A stretch of 64,000 nt of DNA, taken from NCBI GenBank assembly GCA_030762895.1, contig CM061070.1, positions 75,441,804 through 75,505,803 on the forward strand. Direction: 5' to 3'. Below, piece by piece: positions 48,601 to 59,458 of this stretch (the first letter of the stretch is position 1; each line of letters starts with the position of its first letter). The notes under the pieces are model-generated. The model was not told the origin of the DNA and did no database searches. It worked only from the letters and a program-made list of their open reading frames with translations. Made by a program: the position numbers and the translations under genes. The DNA comes from Sophora flavescens (lineage: Eukaryota; Streptophyta; Magnoliopsida; Fabales; Fabaceae).

Positions 48601-51041
48601 ACAAAAGTATATGATGAATGTCATGAAAATGTGGGTCTCAAACATCTGAAATATATCATCTAAAAAAAACTCCTATGTTTAAATAGATATTCATTTCTCT
48701 GAATAGTGACAAGTGTTGGTCTCACAACCGTTATGCCTTCACAGGTTAGAATTGCGATGGTGGGAAAATACACTGGCCTTCAAGATGCATATCTTTCTGT
48801 TCTGAAGGTAGCATGCTTTACAATTTGACAAGTATACATAATAATTACCATTTATTTTGCATTCTTCGCAACTATCCTTTTAGTACCTGAATTTGTTAAG
48901 AGTCAAACTGAGGTTTTTCATGCAGGCACTTTTACATGCTTCTGTTGCTCGCAACCGTAAACTAATTGTGGACTGGGTTCCAGCTGAGGATCTTGAAGAT
49001 GTTACTTCTAAACAGGTGATTACTGATCTTTCTTCTATAGTTATGTTAAGTTTTTGGTTTTACTTTATGCCAACCCTCTGATGGTTAATGTACTATTGCA
49101 GGATACTGACGCACATAAAGCCGCTTGGGGACTTTTGAAGGTTTTACTATTATCTCGACTTTGGATTGAATATCTTTCTTCAACTTTCCTATTATAATGC
49201 TAATGTATATTTTTTTAAATACATCTAAATGTGAGATTTCCGTTGTTCCCAAATTGGATTTCTGTTGCAGGGTGCTCATGGGGTTCTAGTTCCAGGAGGT
49301 TTTGGTGATAGAGGAGTGCAAGGGAAAATTCTTGCTGCTAAGTATGCTCGAGAAAATAATGTCCCCTTTTTGGGAATTTGCTTGGGAATGCAAATTGCTG
49401 TCATTGAGTTTGCACGATCTGTGTTGGGTATGCACGATACTACTAGCACAGAATTTGATCCCGAAACCAAGAACCCTTGTGTCATATTTATGCCAGAAGT
49501 ATGTTCTCCTATACTCTTGTACCACAAATTGTTAATGTTGTTACCTTTCCCTTTGGGAATCTACTCAAACTGGTTTGTATTCTATTGATAGGGTTCAAAG
49601 ACTCATATGGGGGGAACCATGCGTCTTGGTTCAAGGAGAACTTACTTCCAAGTTGCTGACTGCAAATCTGCAAAGTTGTAAGAATTAAGAGCCAAACTCA
49701 AGCTTACATTATATATACACAATTGCACATGCCTTCACTCCTAAGGGGATAGCAGACTCATGACTCATAAATGTGCTTCTTTACCTGGATTCGTTTAACT
49801 GAAATTTTATATTGATATCCAGATCTGATACTAAAATTTGGAATTTTTCATAGGTATGGTAATGTAAGCTTTATTGATGAGCGGCATCGGCATAGATATG
49901 AGGTAAATTTTGTTTTTATCAGAAATTTTTTTGTTGGGCAAAGATCTTACGATAGTCCCTAACAATAATTGTTATGATGTACAGGTTAACCCTGACATGA
50001 TATCTCAGCTAGAGAGTGCTGGTTTATCTTTTGTTGGCAAAGATGAAACTGGTAGTCGCATGGAGGTTTGTAATTTACTTGAAACCATAATGTTATGGAT
50101 CTTAAGATTGTCACACAAAATTAATAATTATAATGTGGTAATTACGTGCACAAGTACAGATAGTTGAACTGCCTAGCCATCCTTTTTTTATTGGCGTCCA
50201 GTTTCATCCTGAGTTCAAGTCCAGACCAGGGAAACCTTCTCCACTCTTCTCAGGTATTTTCTCTGGAGAGTCATTGCACATTTTTTTCCTTTCAAATTCA
50301 TTTCTTGATGTTTTCATTGCAATCACGAAATCTTATGGTTATTATTGTTGATAAACCTTTTCTGTGGATTGAACTATTATTTATATATTTGTCCTACAAA
50401 TTTGTCATTGGGGTTCCTGTTGGTTTTTCTTCAAATGGCTATTGTTGATGAACCCTTATTAGGGTTGAACTGTACGTGAAAATGATGCATTGGTCGAGAC
50501 TGTTTCTATCACACCACCATTAGAATGAATCAGTCTTGTTTGACTAACATGAATATGTGTGTGTGTTGCGTGTGTGGTTCTTCGTTTTGTTTTTTCTCAT
50601 GGAGTTGATTGTTCTCGCATATTGTGATATAATGTAAAATAAACCGTTTTGATATCATATGTGGGTGTGGTCAGCAAAAGAAGTGAAGAAGCTAGTGATG
50701 GAGAAAATTATAAAACAAGAACAAGTAGTCTAGTAGATAGTGTTATTTCCTTTACATACTACTTGGTTGAGAGTAACATTTGCATTCTAATATTCTATGC
50801 ACTAAATAAATGCCTCATTTTCAAAACAGGATTAATAGCAGCAGCATGTGAACTGAAGAGGACAGTTTCGCCACTGAGCTGTGGCCACGCTAAGTCAGCT
50901 AATGGTATATATAACGGACACTCACCAATACTGAAAGCACACCAAAATGGGAATGGCTTCAAACCAGCCAAGGGTTCCTTAAACGGTATATACAACACCA
51001 ATGGCAATGGCAATGGCGTGTATGTGGATGGGAGTTGTTAG
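45649..51041 (+). CDS. CTP synthase (glutamine-hydrolysing), 21 coding exons
   Basis: Makes CTP from UTP, ATP and glutamine, the last step of pyrimidine nucleotide synthesis, in the cytosol. Exons: 45649-45766, 46289-46368, 46682-46768, 46862-46912, 47002-47119, 47314-47370, 47483-47547, 47766-47849, 47944-47994, 48082-48144, 48347-48393, 48561-48630, 48745-48807, 48926-49015, 49102-49140, 49271-49498, 49592-49677, 49854-49902, 49985-50065, 50160-50253, 50830-51041. All introns are GT/AG; total 1833 bp, 610 residues. The amidoligase domain opens with MKYVLVTGGVVSGLGKGV (P-loop, residues 13-17) and has DPYLNTDAGTMSPFEHGEV. The class I glutaminase has nucleophile Cys398 (PFLGICLGMQ) and the His525/Glu527 pair (FHPEF). 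The C-terminus is Asn/Gly-rich (NGNGNGVYVDGSC). No stop or missing catalytic residue; the gene looks intact. Confidence 0.97.
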
Positions 51042-51480
51042 TCATCCATGTTTGCTAATAATCGCGGTATAATTTTCTCCAACGACATTCTGGTTGACGT
51101 CGGTTATCCTGTACAGTTAGGGAGTGGATAGATCTTTTAGATGGGGACTTATCTCCTGCATGGAACAAATTTTGAGTCTAACAGCTTTTATATTTCCTAG
51201 TACACTTGTGCTATGGTGTGGCTTTTGCTGCCACCATTGATTTCAGTTTTGGTCAAGTACTGGCCAAAACTACACACACTTGATCATGCCAAATATTTGG
51301 GTTTTGGTGGCTTTTTTCGTGCTATTTTAGGATTTTTCTTCTATAGTATACAGGCTGAAGGTGTAAAATCACCTCCAATCAAGTCCCTTCTGAGTGGCTA
51401 TTAATGTAAACTCTTAATTATGTTATGAACTTTGAATTTGAATTTTGTTTGGTGCACATGATTTAATCTCTCTTATTTGG
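51042..51480 (+). other. Probable 3' UTR and downstream DNA of CTP synthase
   Basis: T-rich sequence after the TAG. I found no canonical AATAAA close by, so the cleavage site is not placed. The open frame at 51213-51404 is most likely UTR. Confidence 0.4.
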
Positions 51481-53130
51481 AACATAAATGACCAGATAAA
51501 GTAACATACCATTGATCATAGGAAAATGGATAGAAAGATGCTGCTTCTATGACCAAGAAACTAAAGAACAAACAAGGAATACTCATTTATGTACTTCAAA
51601 TCTTATGATGTGTAACTTAAATGTAGATTAGGATTTAAAAGCTTACAAAATAGAACATTGTTGGTGTCACATATTTTATGCACAAAGAATAAAATAAATG
51701 TGATTTTTACTCTATACAGATATAAATAACACCCACTCTTCAATGACAAGTTTGGCCGAAGAAGCTATTGATATTGATGGTGGGATGGATAACCAAGAAA
51801 ATCTTTTCCATGATATGCGTATAGGGAAACTTGGAACAAGAATTTCATGAAATGTTTCAAGTTTTCATTTATGGATTTCACATTTTATATGGGTTTAGAT
51901 GTCTTGACTTTGTATGACATCGCCCCTGACAATTGGTTTCTGTTCCAATCAATGTCTTCAACTTTTCCATCACTTTCTTGGACTTATATTTAAAGACGTG
52001 GAGGACTAAGCCATTACATTTAGATTTCACACCCCTTTAATTGTGATCTAAGCAGCCATAAATCTGACAGGTCAAAAGTTGTGAACTTTATCCAGTATTT
52101 CATTTAGCAAACATTTTATTTGACATTCAAATAAGAGTTTATTATTAATACCCATCAGTATAAAGTTTTTTATATAGTTTTTTTTTTACAATAAATTTTT
52201 TATATTGTTAATCAATTCTAAATCATCCTATTTATGAATTTAGGAAATTATTATAAGAGTAAAATATTTTTGATGATGTGATAATTTATAATTAATTGAT
52301 CATATGAAAAATCTTTATAAGTGTATACTAATTAAATCTTTCAATTTTTTATGTACCTTACGGTCAAAAGACCGATTTAATCATATATTATATCACTTTA
52401 TATGCATCTAGCTTTATATATATAATAGATAATAGATGTCTCTTGGAGTATCTGGGCTAGTCATACCTAAAAACTTTCCTTCAGCAAAAGTGGTAGGTGA
52501 TGAGATCACAGTCCTGTAATATGTTTGGTACCCTCTCTAGGAGACAGTTTTCCACAGGACTGTACCCATAAATCGTAGTCACTTTAAAGATGGATAAACT
52601 TTCTTTGAAAGAGTCTTCTCCTTGATTTCCTACTCCTCTAAGACTAAACTAAGCTCTTAATTTGAAGGAAGGCTTTCCTAATTCCTAAACATTAATGCAA
52701 TTACTATCATAACTCTTCATCGGAGTATAGGATAAAACTCATCTAAAGTGAGTAACAAATGTAAAGTAAAAAAATAAGGGAGTCGCTTCAACCAAAAAAA
52801 AAAAGTAAGGGGGTATCTAGCTAAGTATATTAAGATCGCAATCCACTTTAGACAATAAAAAATAGATACGTCTTTAATTTATCAATTTATATATTAGTTC
52901 ATTTTAGATAAGCCTAATACTATAAGACCTACCCATGAATGCAAGGTTCTGGCGTAGTGGTATACCCATAGGACATAGGGCCCCACCTAATCCATAGGGG
53001 GATGATTACATAATAATTTTTTTATTTTTTGTTTGAGAAAATTGTCAAATATAATAAATATTTACTTTAGGTAAAAGTATGGATTTATTTGTTACCTCCT
53101 ATTAGTGTTTTACAGCATCACTCAATCATA
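51481..53130. other. Intergenic, nothing firm
   Basis: AT-rich. A short stretch at 52945-52995 (GGCGTAGTGGTATACCC) resembles a tRNA-type box A and could be a truncated SINE. No gene recognised. Confidence 0.45.
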
Positions 53131-53366
53131 ATTTTTTTTTTATAGGAATTCATCGTAATTATGACATTTGGCTCCCCAGTGGATCTACGGAGTACCTCCA
53201 CAAGCTTAGATCCTTTGGGTCCGTTATGAGACTAATCTTCGCTCGAGAGCTTAGTCATAGTTAAGGTTCTTCGCCTTTCCCCAAAGATGTATTATGCGGG
53301 GATCGAACTCAGGTCCTCTCCCACAAACTCGGTCTGCACAACCAACTAAGCTACACCCATACGCTG
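53131..53366 (-). mobile_element. tRNA-derived SINE
   Basis: On the minus strand: 5' GGGTGTAGCTTAGTTGGTTG (box A), then GAGTTCGATCCCC (box B) about 40 bp later, a unique body, and an A-tail (the T-run at 53131-53141). The body and 3' end share several words in the same order with the SINE at 39516-39778, so they are one family. No target duplication was seen. Confidence 0.85.
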
Positions 53367-53499
53367 AACCATTACAAATATTTTCTTTTATCTTAACTAG
53401 CTTACAAGTCATACATAATATAATTTGTGATTGATTGATAGCATAAAAAACTTTACAATAATAGTGTATCAAAATAAACTCCTAAAATATTCTTCCCTC

Positions 53500-53910
53500 T
53501 TTCTGCTTTAAACTCCTCCGTCTAAATATATAGCCTTACTAATATGACGAAGAAATTATGTAAAATTGAAAGTCAGTTCTGGCATCATGCCTTAAAATTT
53601 CATCCAATCAGATAATCTAAAAACAAAGGAAAAAGATGAAACTCCTAATCGTACTAATTGTTTAAATTTGTATACAACAAATTATACTATCTATAGGTTG
53701 CATCGAAAATGATGTGCGTAATTTATATATATTTGTATACCTTCAAATTTAATGAATTTTTTAAGTTTGTTTTTATCCTTATTAATTTATTCTTATTATT
53801 TAATAATTTTATTTTTTAAATTGATTTGGATAAAGAATAAAAAAAATACAAATAAAAATACAATTATTAAATTGTTAGATTCCAAACAATTTTTTTTGAC
53901 AAAAGAAAAG
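53500..53910. other. AT-rich intergenic, nothing recognised
   Basis: No structure supported. Confidence 0.5.
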
Positions 53911-54180
53911 TTAAGCAATTTCATTAACAATGGATAACGCAATACATTCGATAACATCATTACGAATTCGGAGAATAGTAATATATGTAGCCACCCCTAA
54001 CAAAGAGTGAGCAACTACATGGACTTTCCTTCTATCAAACTCTATCAATGAGTTGTTAACATAAGAAGATAAAAGACTTCTACAATTTGAAATAATAGCT
54101 TTATAATTAGCTTGGTTCTCTTGAAGGAGACCTATGACTTCCTCTTTTTGCACCTGGAGCCTGGGAGAATAACTGTAAAA
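53911..54180 (-). pseudogene. RNase H-like (RVT_3) C-terminal fragment
   Basis: On the minus strand the frame reads VQKEEVIGLLQENQANYKAI, then ISNCRSLLSSY, EFDRRKVHVVAHSLLGVA and ends IVNEIA. This is the tail of the plant RNase H-like domain found at the end of LINE ORF2 and in related orphan genes, where ISDCR.LLS and R..N.VAHSLA are conserved. The N-terminal part with the first catalytic Asp and Glu is absent, so it is a remnant. Confidence 0.65.
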
Positions 54181-54499
54181 TTTAGCTTTGAATAAATATC
54201 ATCCCTCATCACGTGATCGAAGACGATGCTTCGAGCTACCTGCAAGAAAGGCTTAATGCACTGTCAATTGTCTTCAACTTTATTTGCACAAACTAAAAAA
54301 ACCAAAATTAAAAAGAGAAAACGACAAAACGTGTCTGGCCAATAACACCCAACGAGGTATTTGTTAAAAGAAACTGCACACAGGTTATTTATGCCTCGAC
54401 AGTTCCAACTAAGGATACTTATGGTTTCTGGCAGGCCTGGGAACCAGAACCTGCCAATAAAAAATGGAGAGAAATGGAGAGAAACAATTGCTTCATCTT

Positions 54500-54622
54500 C
54501 TTCATCCAGTAACGATAGACTCTCATAAATGGAGAGAAAAACATAGCTCTCACAAGCGGAAAGAAAAACATAATACTCCTAAAAAGCATAGCTCTCACAA
54601 TAGGAGAGAAAAACATAGCTCA
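54500..54622. repeat. Imperfect tandem repeats GAGAGAAAAACATAGCTC
   Basis: Three to four degenerate copies of (GGAGAGAAAAACATAGCTC)TCACA in a row, for example at 54532, 54559 and 54603. Non-coding as far as I can tell. Confidence 0.75.
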
Positions 54623-55784
54623 CAGATGGAGAAAACCTAAAACCTTAGCGATACAAATCCCCTCGCTGTTTGAATGTTGTCAACAAACCATCGTGGCGCG
54701 CTTTGCTCTTTAATTTCTGGTTCTCAAATGGATTTGGATATTTTATTTCTCTATAAAAATAAGCCACCATCTTTTTAAAATGGATAGATTCCAAACAATT
54801 GAAGAATTAGAATAGAAATTAAGTTGTTTTCAAAGTTAGACTATGTTCATAAAGGATAATGTATTAAAGTGTAGGCTCAATTGAATTTTAATGACTAATG
54901 TTTAGAAATGAAAAGGAGTGTTAAAAAAACAATTTAGCAGATACTTTTATCAATGGATGAGCCACGGTATTGAATAGGAAAGAATGGATTTAGTAGTGAT
55001 AAACCACGTGGATACCACATGGATTAGATAATAATAAAAAAAAAGGGGTAAAAATTGGACCTTTGGGCCTTGGGAAAGGCCAATTGATTTTGGCAAGGGC
55101 AAAATTTCATGCCCACGGTTTGCGTAGCTTTTAGTACGAGGGTGCACTCAATTTACAATCCAACTCACAAGGTGGTGAAAAAAGAAGAAGAAGCAAAAGT
55201 TGCTTAAATTGAAGGGGAAAACATATTAATATAGTTTAAGATTTAACTTAGTTACACTAAACACTTATTTTATTTCAAAAATTATACTCACTTCCATTTT
55301 GGAAGGTCAATGTAATTTCAATTATCACCTTTTCCGTGGAGGTAAGAGTAACGATAACATAAAATTTAATAAAGGGTTATTGTAATTTTTAAAACAAAAA
55401 GGATACAAAATATAAATTAAGCTAAATCTTAAGGGAGGTCGGTGTAAATTTTCCTAAATTGGAGATATGAACTAGCGGTGCAAAAGAGAGGGCCATAGAG
55501 AACGAGTAGTGGGATAGTGGGATAAAGAAGTAGAGATACGAAGGAGGGAAAGAGTGGCCCATCAAGTAGGGATGGAGAGGATGTGATACAAAGTAAGGAG
55601 AAGAAAAGATGAATACTAAATTTTATCTATTTACTTTTTTTTTAATACTAGGAGCCTGATTAAATTTTTTTTATAGAAATAATTAATTTTATATATGAGT
55701 TTTTATGCTTATTGAATTGGTTGTCTTCGTTTGCACAAGAGTTTATTGTTTTCCTTAATTAGTTGAGTTATATTTTGAAATCAC
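54623..55784. other. Intergenic, nothing recognised
   Basis: AT-rich with no domain or clear repeat termini. Confidence 0.5.
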
Positions 55785-57815
55785 ACTGAAAGGGAGAGTC
55801 CTTTCATCTATCTTGGAATTCCTATCTTTAAAGGAAAGCCAAGAGTGGTGCACTTGAAGCCGATTGCTGATAGAATAAGAGCTAAGTTATCATCTTGGAA
55901 GGGTTCTCTCCTCTCTATTATGGGCAGGGTCCAACTAATCAATTCAGTCATCACAGGTATGTTGTCCTATAGCTTCCATGTCTATCAATGGCCTGCAGCT
56001 TTGTTAAAAACAGTGGATGGTTGGATTAGAAACTTTATGTGGTCGGGTGATGTTGATACAAGGAAAATTGTTACTGTGGGTCTTGGCCTTAAATCGGTTG
56101 CATCTATTAACAAGGCCGCTGCTTTGAAACTTAGTTGGGAGATTCTGTACTTGGACAGTCAGTGGTCATCTTTTTTAAGGTCTAGATTTTTTAGGAACAA
56201 TGTCCCTGTTACCTATCATATCAGATCTTCCATTATCCCTACTGTAAAGTACCACTTAACTGCTATTAAGGATGATACAACTTGGATTTTAGGAGATGGG
56301 AGAAGTATAAATTTCTGGAATGATAAGTGGCTGGACAAAACCTTGGCTGAAATTCTTCACATTCCTGATTCAGTTGCAAAATCCCTCCAGGCTACTGTCA
56401 ATGAATTCATCATCAATAATCACTGGAGCCTCCCTTAAGTCCTAATTGATAAAGTCCCTAATATGCTCCATAAAGTCAAAAATACTCAGTTATCTCTTTT
56501 TGTGGACTGTGATCAGCCAGTTTGGTGTGGTAATGATTCTGGTTCGCTGTCTATTAAGGAGGCTTATGCCTTTCATCATCCTTATGGTCAATGCCAGAAT
56601 TGGGACAAATTGATTTGGTTAGGTTCAGTTCCTCCTTCTAGGTCTTTCCTGATGTGGAGATTGATCCATAGCAAGCTTCCTACTGATGAAAACTTGCGAA
56701 TTAGAGGCTGTGTGTCTGTTTCTATGTGTTGTCTTTGTGGTAATCATGATGAATCTTCTCAGCATTTATTCTTTGAATGCCAATTTGCTGTCCAAACATG
56801 GCTGTGGCTGCAAAGTAAGTTATATTGTTCAATTAACTACAACTCAGCCTTGGATGTTCTGAAAGTTTGTGATGCTAAGTGCAGCCCACAATTGAAGGAT
56901 GTGTACCTAGCAGCTATTCTTAACACAATATGGACCATCTGGTTTTGCAGGAACCAAAGGAGATTTAGTAATGTCAATATTAGTTGTAGATCAGCCTGCA
57001 CGATAATCTTTGCTCAAACCTCTTTAGCTGGTTCCTTATCAAAAGGCCATATGTTCAACTCAATTGAAGAGTTTCAGGTGCTAAAAGGCTTTGCCATAGC
57101 AACTCATTCTCCAAAAGATCCTTCTATTAAACAAGTGGATTGGTTTCCACCCTCTTTTGGTTGGTTGAAGTGCAACACTGATAGGGCTGCCAAGGGATAT
57201 CCTGGCCAGGCTGGTGCTGGTGGCATTTTCAGAAACTCCCTAGGAGATTCCTTTGGTTGTTTCTCCTCCTATGTTGGTATTACAGCTGCTTTTCATGCTG
57301 AGCTTAGTGCTGTCATGCTTGCTATAGAGTTAGCTTCAAAGAGAGGTTGGAAAAACATTTGGTTTGAGTGTGACTCTACTTTGGTCATTGCTTCCACTAA
57401 ATCACACTCTTTAGTCCCTTGGAAAATCAGAGGAAGATGAAGAAATTGCATGAAGATTGGTGATCATTTGAATTTAATCTTTACGCATATTTTCAGAGAG
57501 GGTAATCATTGTGCCGATAAGTTAGCTTCTTTTGGTGCTAATGGTTCTAGTTACACTTGGTGGGATACTTTTCCAGATTTTGTTAAGTATGATTTCTGTC
57601 ATGATAAACTGGGGTTACCTCAGTTTAGGCTTAGATAGTTCTCCATGGATCTTGGCCTAGCCCCCCATGTTTTCTCCTTGTTTTTCTATTTCTATATTAA
57701 TATTATCTTTTAGGTGTGCTGCAGATGATTGGTAGTGTCTGGGGTGCCAACCTAGTTGTGATACCTTTTTCTATTGTGATGCCTTTACATGCCTAGCGTT
57801 TTATTAAAAAAAATG
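55785..57815 (+). mobile_element. 5'-truncated L1-type LINE, copy C
   Basis: Begins abruptly within ORF2 after the reverse transcriptase and runs to a short A-run (ATTAAAAAAAA, about 57805-57814) after ORF2. 5' truncation is normal for LINE insertions. The type of protein and codon style resemble copy B, but copy B ends and copy C starts with about 80 codons missing between them, so they are not two halves of a single cut element. Confidence 0.8.
55794..57638 (+). pseudogene. LINE ORF2 C-terminal part: zf-RVT and RNase H
   Basis: One frame runs the whole way with only two stops: a TAA at 56436 where CAA (Gln) would be expected, and a TGA at 57438 where TGG (Trp) would be expected. The start has SPFIYLGIPIFKGKPR and SSWKGSLLSIMGRVQLINSV, the post-RT region. 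The zinc-binding zf-RVT follows (WRLIHSKLPTDENL, CCLCGNHDESSQHLFFEC). The RNase H domain has all four acidic residues: CNTDRAAKG, FHAEL, FECDSTL and NHCADKLA. So this is a recently inserted or recently decayed copy. Confidence 0.9.
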
Positions 57816-57969
57816 TTTAAAATGACTTGGGAGAAATTATTAAATAAATTAGAATTGGTACTTCATGCATGAGATGGTTGAAATTAGATCATCAATCGAT
57901 TAAGTTAAATACAGTTGGTTCAACTAAAAACAAAATATCTTATTTTAATTGATGTTACTTTCATCTCTC

Positions 57970-59191
57970 TCTAGTTCTTGTCTTCCAACAAGGTTTTGTT
58001 AGTACCATTAAGCACATTACAGAATATCCGCATAACCATCCACTACTGAATAATGTAATGTGAGCATTTTTGCCACAACCCTTTAAATTGGGCCCAAACA
58101 TATTTTACTTCCTCACAAAGATTTTGAGAGAATAAATGGATATTGTTTATCATTTTGGCTGTTAGTGAGTGTGGATAAAATCTATTCAAAAAAGGTGCAG
58201 CCAAATCATCCAAAGTAGCTACTGTACCAGGGTAAGTTTATAAAGTCAACTATTTGCTTCATCTGTCGGTGAAAACGGGAACAACATCAGCTTCATAGCA
58301 TCCTTTGAAACGCTATTAAGTTTGAAGGTGTCATAGAGTTCAGAAAATGCAATCAAATGCATATTGGTATCTTCCCTTGGACGTCCTCCAAACCGATTTC
58401 CTTGGATCATCTGAATCACGATCGACTTTATCTCAAAATTATTAGTTCGGATATTAGGCCTCACAATGCCCTAAGTGGTGTCCGGCCTCTAAGGAGTTCC
58501 ATAACTTTTGGACCTTGCTACCTACACCCCTAAAATTTGACATGCACCCCACACGCCTCCCGACTTTATATTCACAAGTGTATATTAATGATATGTCAAC
58601 AATTTATTGGCACATCCATGTTGGTTCTGTTCCTGCCAAGATCCGTTTTGTCAGAATCTCGCCATAGAACGTGAAACCAAGGGGGTTATTTTATGATTTG
58701 GGCTTGACAGAATTCAGTGATTCCGGTCCTACGTATCCCAGTGGGAATCAAAGCCAGACATAGTTCTAGGTTCATCCCTTGGCGGGGGTGATCTCGATCC
58801 CTTAATTTTGTATCGGACGAGTACTAGGGAGCAAGGACTGTTTGATAGTCTCTTGATCGACGCTAGTTCCTCTAACACGCTTAAGGGACTGTCACCGGTG
58901 TTCAGTGAAAAATGTCTTTCTTATGAGGGGTACTCCTCCTTTTATAATAGGATTACTCTATCATTTATCTCTTAATATCTCATTTGAGATATGATTCCTT
59001 AATTTAAGGGATATTATCTCTTTTAATCAGATAAGATTATTTTAGATAATATCAGGATTTAATATCAATATCTTATTTCTTTAATTAAATGATCTTTGAT
59101 TTATTATCCTTAATTTTCGGACTGGGCCGGGTACTTGAGCTCGATGGCCGGGTTAATAACCTCGGTCAGTACAGTTTCCTTGGGTTAACAC
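57970..59191 (-). mobile_element. Ty3-gypsy fragment: LTR, leader and part of gag
   Basis: On the minus strand: presumed LTR about 59191-58677 with a TATA-like box (ATTATAAAAGG, near 58940) in front of a short leader, then TGGCGAGATTCTG-type sequence where a primer site could be, then gag. The LTR edges are inferred, not shown by a second copy. The rest of the element is missing. Confidence 0.55.
57975..58490 (-). pseudogene. Ty3-gypsy gag fragment (Athila/Tat-like)
   Basis: Minus-strand reading gives NNFEIKSIVIQMIQGNRFGG, EDTNMHLIAFSELYDTFKLN and AMKLMLFPFSPTDEA. After a break (stop near 58246, with a deletion) it gives ATLDDLAAPFLNRFYPHSLT, CEEVKYVWAQFKGLWQKCSH and MRIFCNVLNGTN. This order is that of the Retrotrans_gag domain in Athila/Tat-type elements (IQMIQ...FGG...P..H...F, then FPFSL.D.A..W, F..KFF, F..LL..CPHH, Q.FYNGL). 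Decayed. Confidence 0.8.
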
Positions 59192-59458
59192 AAGACTTTC
59201 TGTATGATACATTGATACAAATTTTTATGAAATGAAAACTGCAAGTCTCCTAATTTTAAAGAAACATTCTTGTACAAGTGCTTCTATCACCCTGTGTATA
59301 AAACTTGAATTTTATAGCAGCTAGTTGCTGCAGGGAAAACTCTACAGAGTGACATCCATATACATCAAAATTGTTTTTCAATGAATTTGAAGCTAGATGT
59401 ATGCTGAGATGGTGTAAGTAGCAAAGCATATTGCTATCAATTCTGAAGCCCCTTACAA

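Noticed and set aside
52945..52995. tRNA box A-like sequence GGCGTAGTGGTA
   Set aside because: No box B at the right distance and no tail; too short to call a SINE.
53270..53366. Possible tRNA gene (box A and box B present)
   Set aside because: No cloverleaf closes; the body and A-tail make it a SINE.
9847..57815. LINE copies B and C as one element cut apart by later insertions
   Set aside because: About 80 codons including the RT active site are missing between them, and 46 kb with a host gene lies in between; separate copies are simpler.
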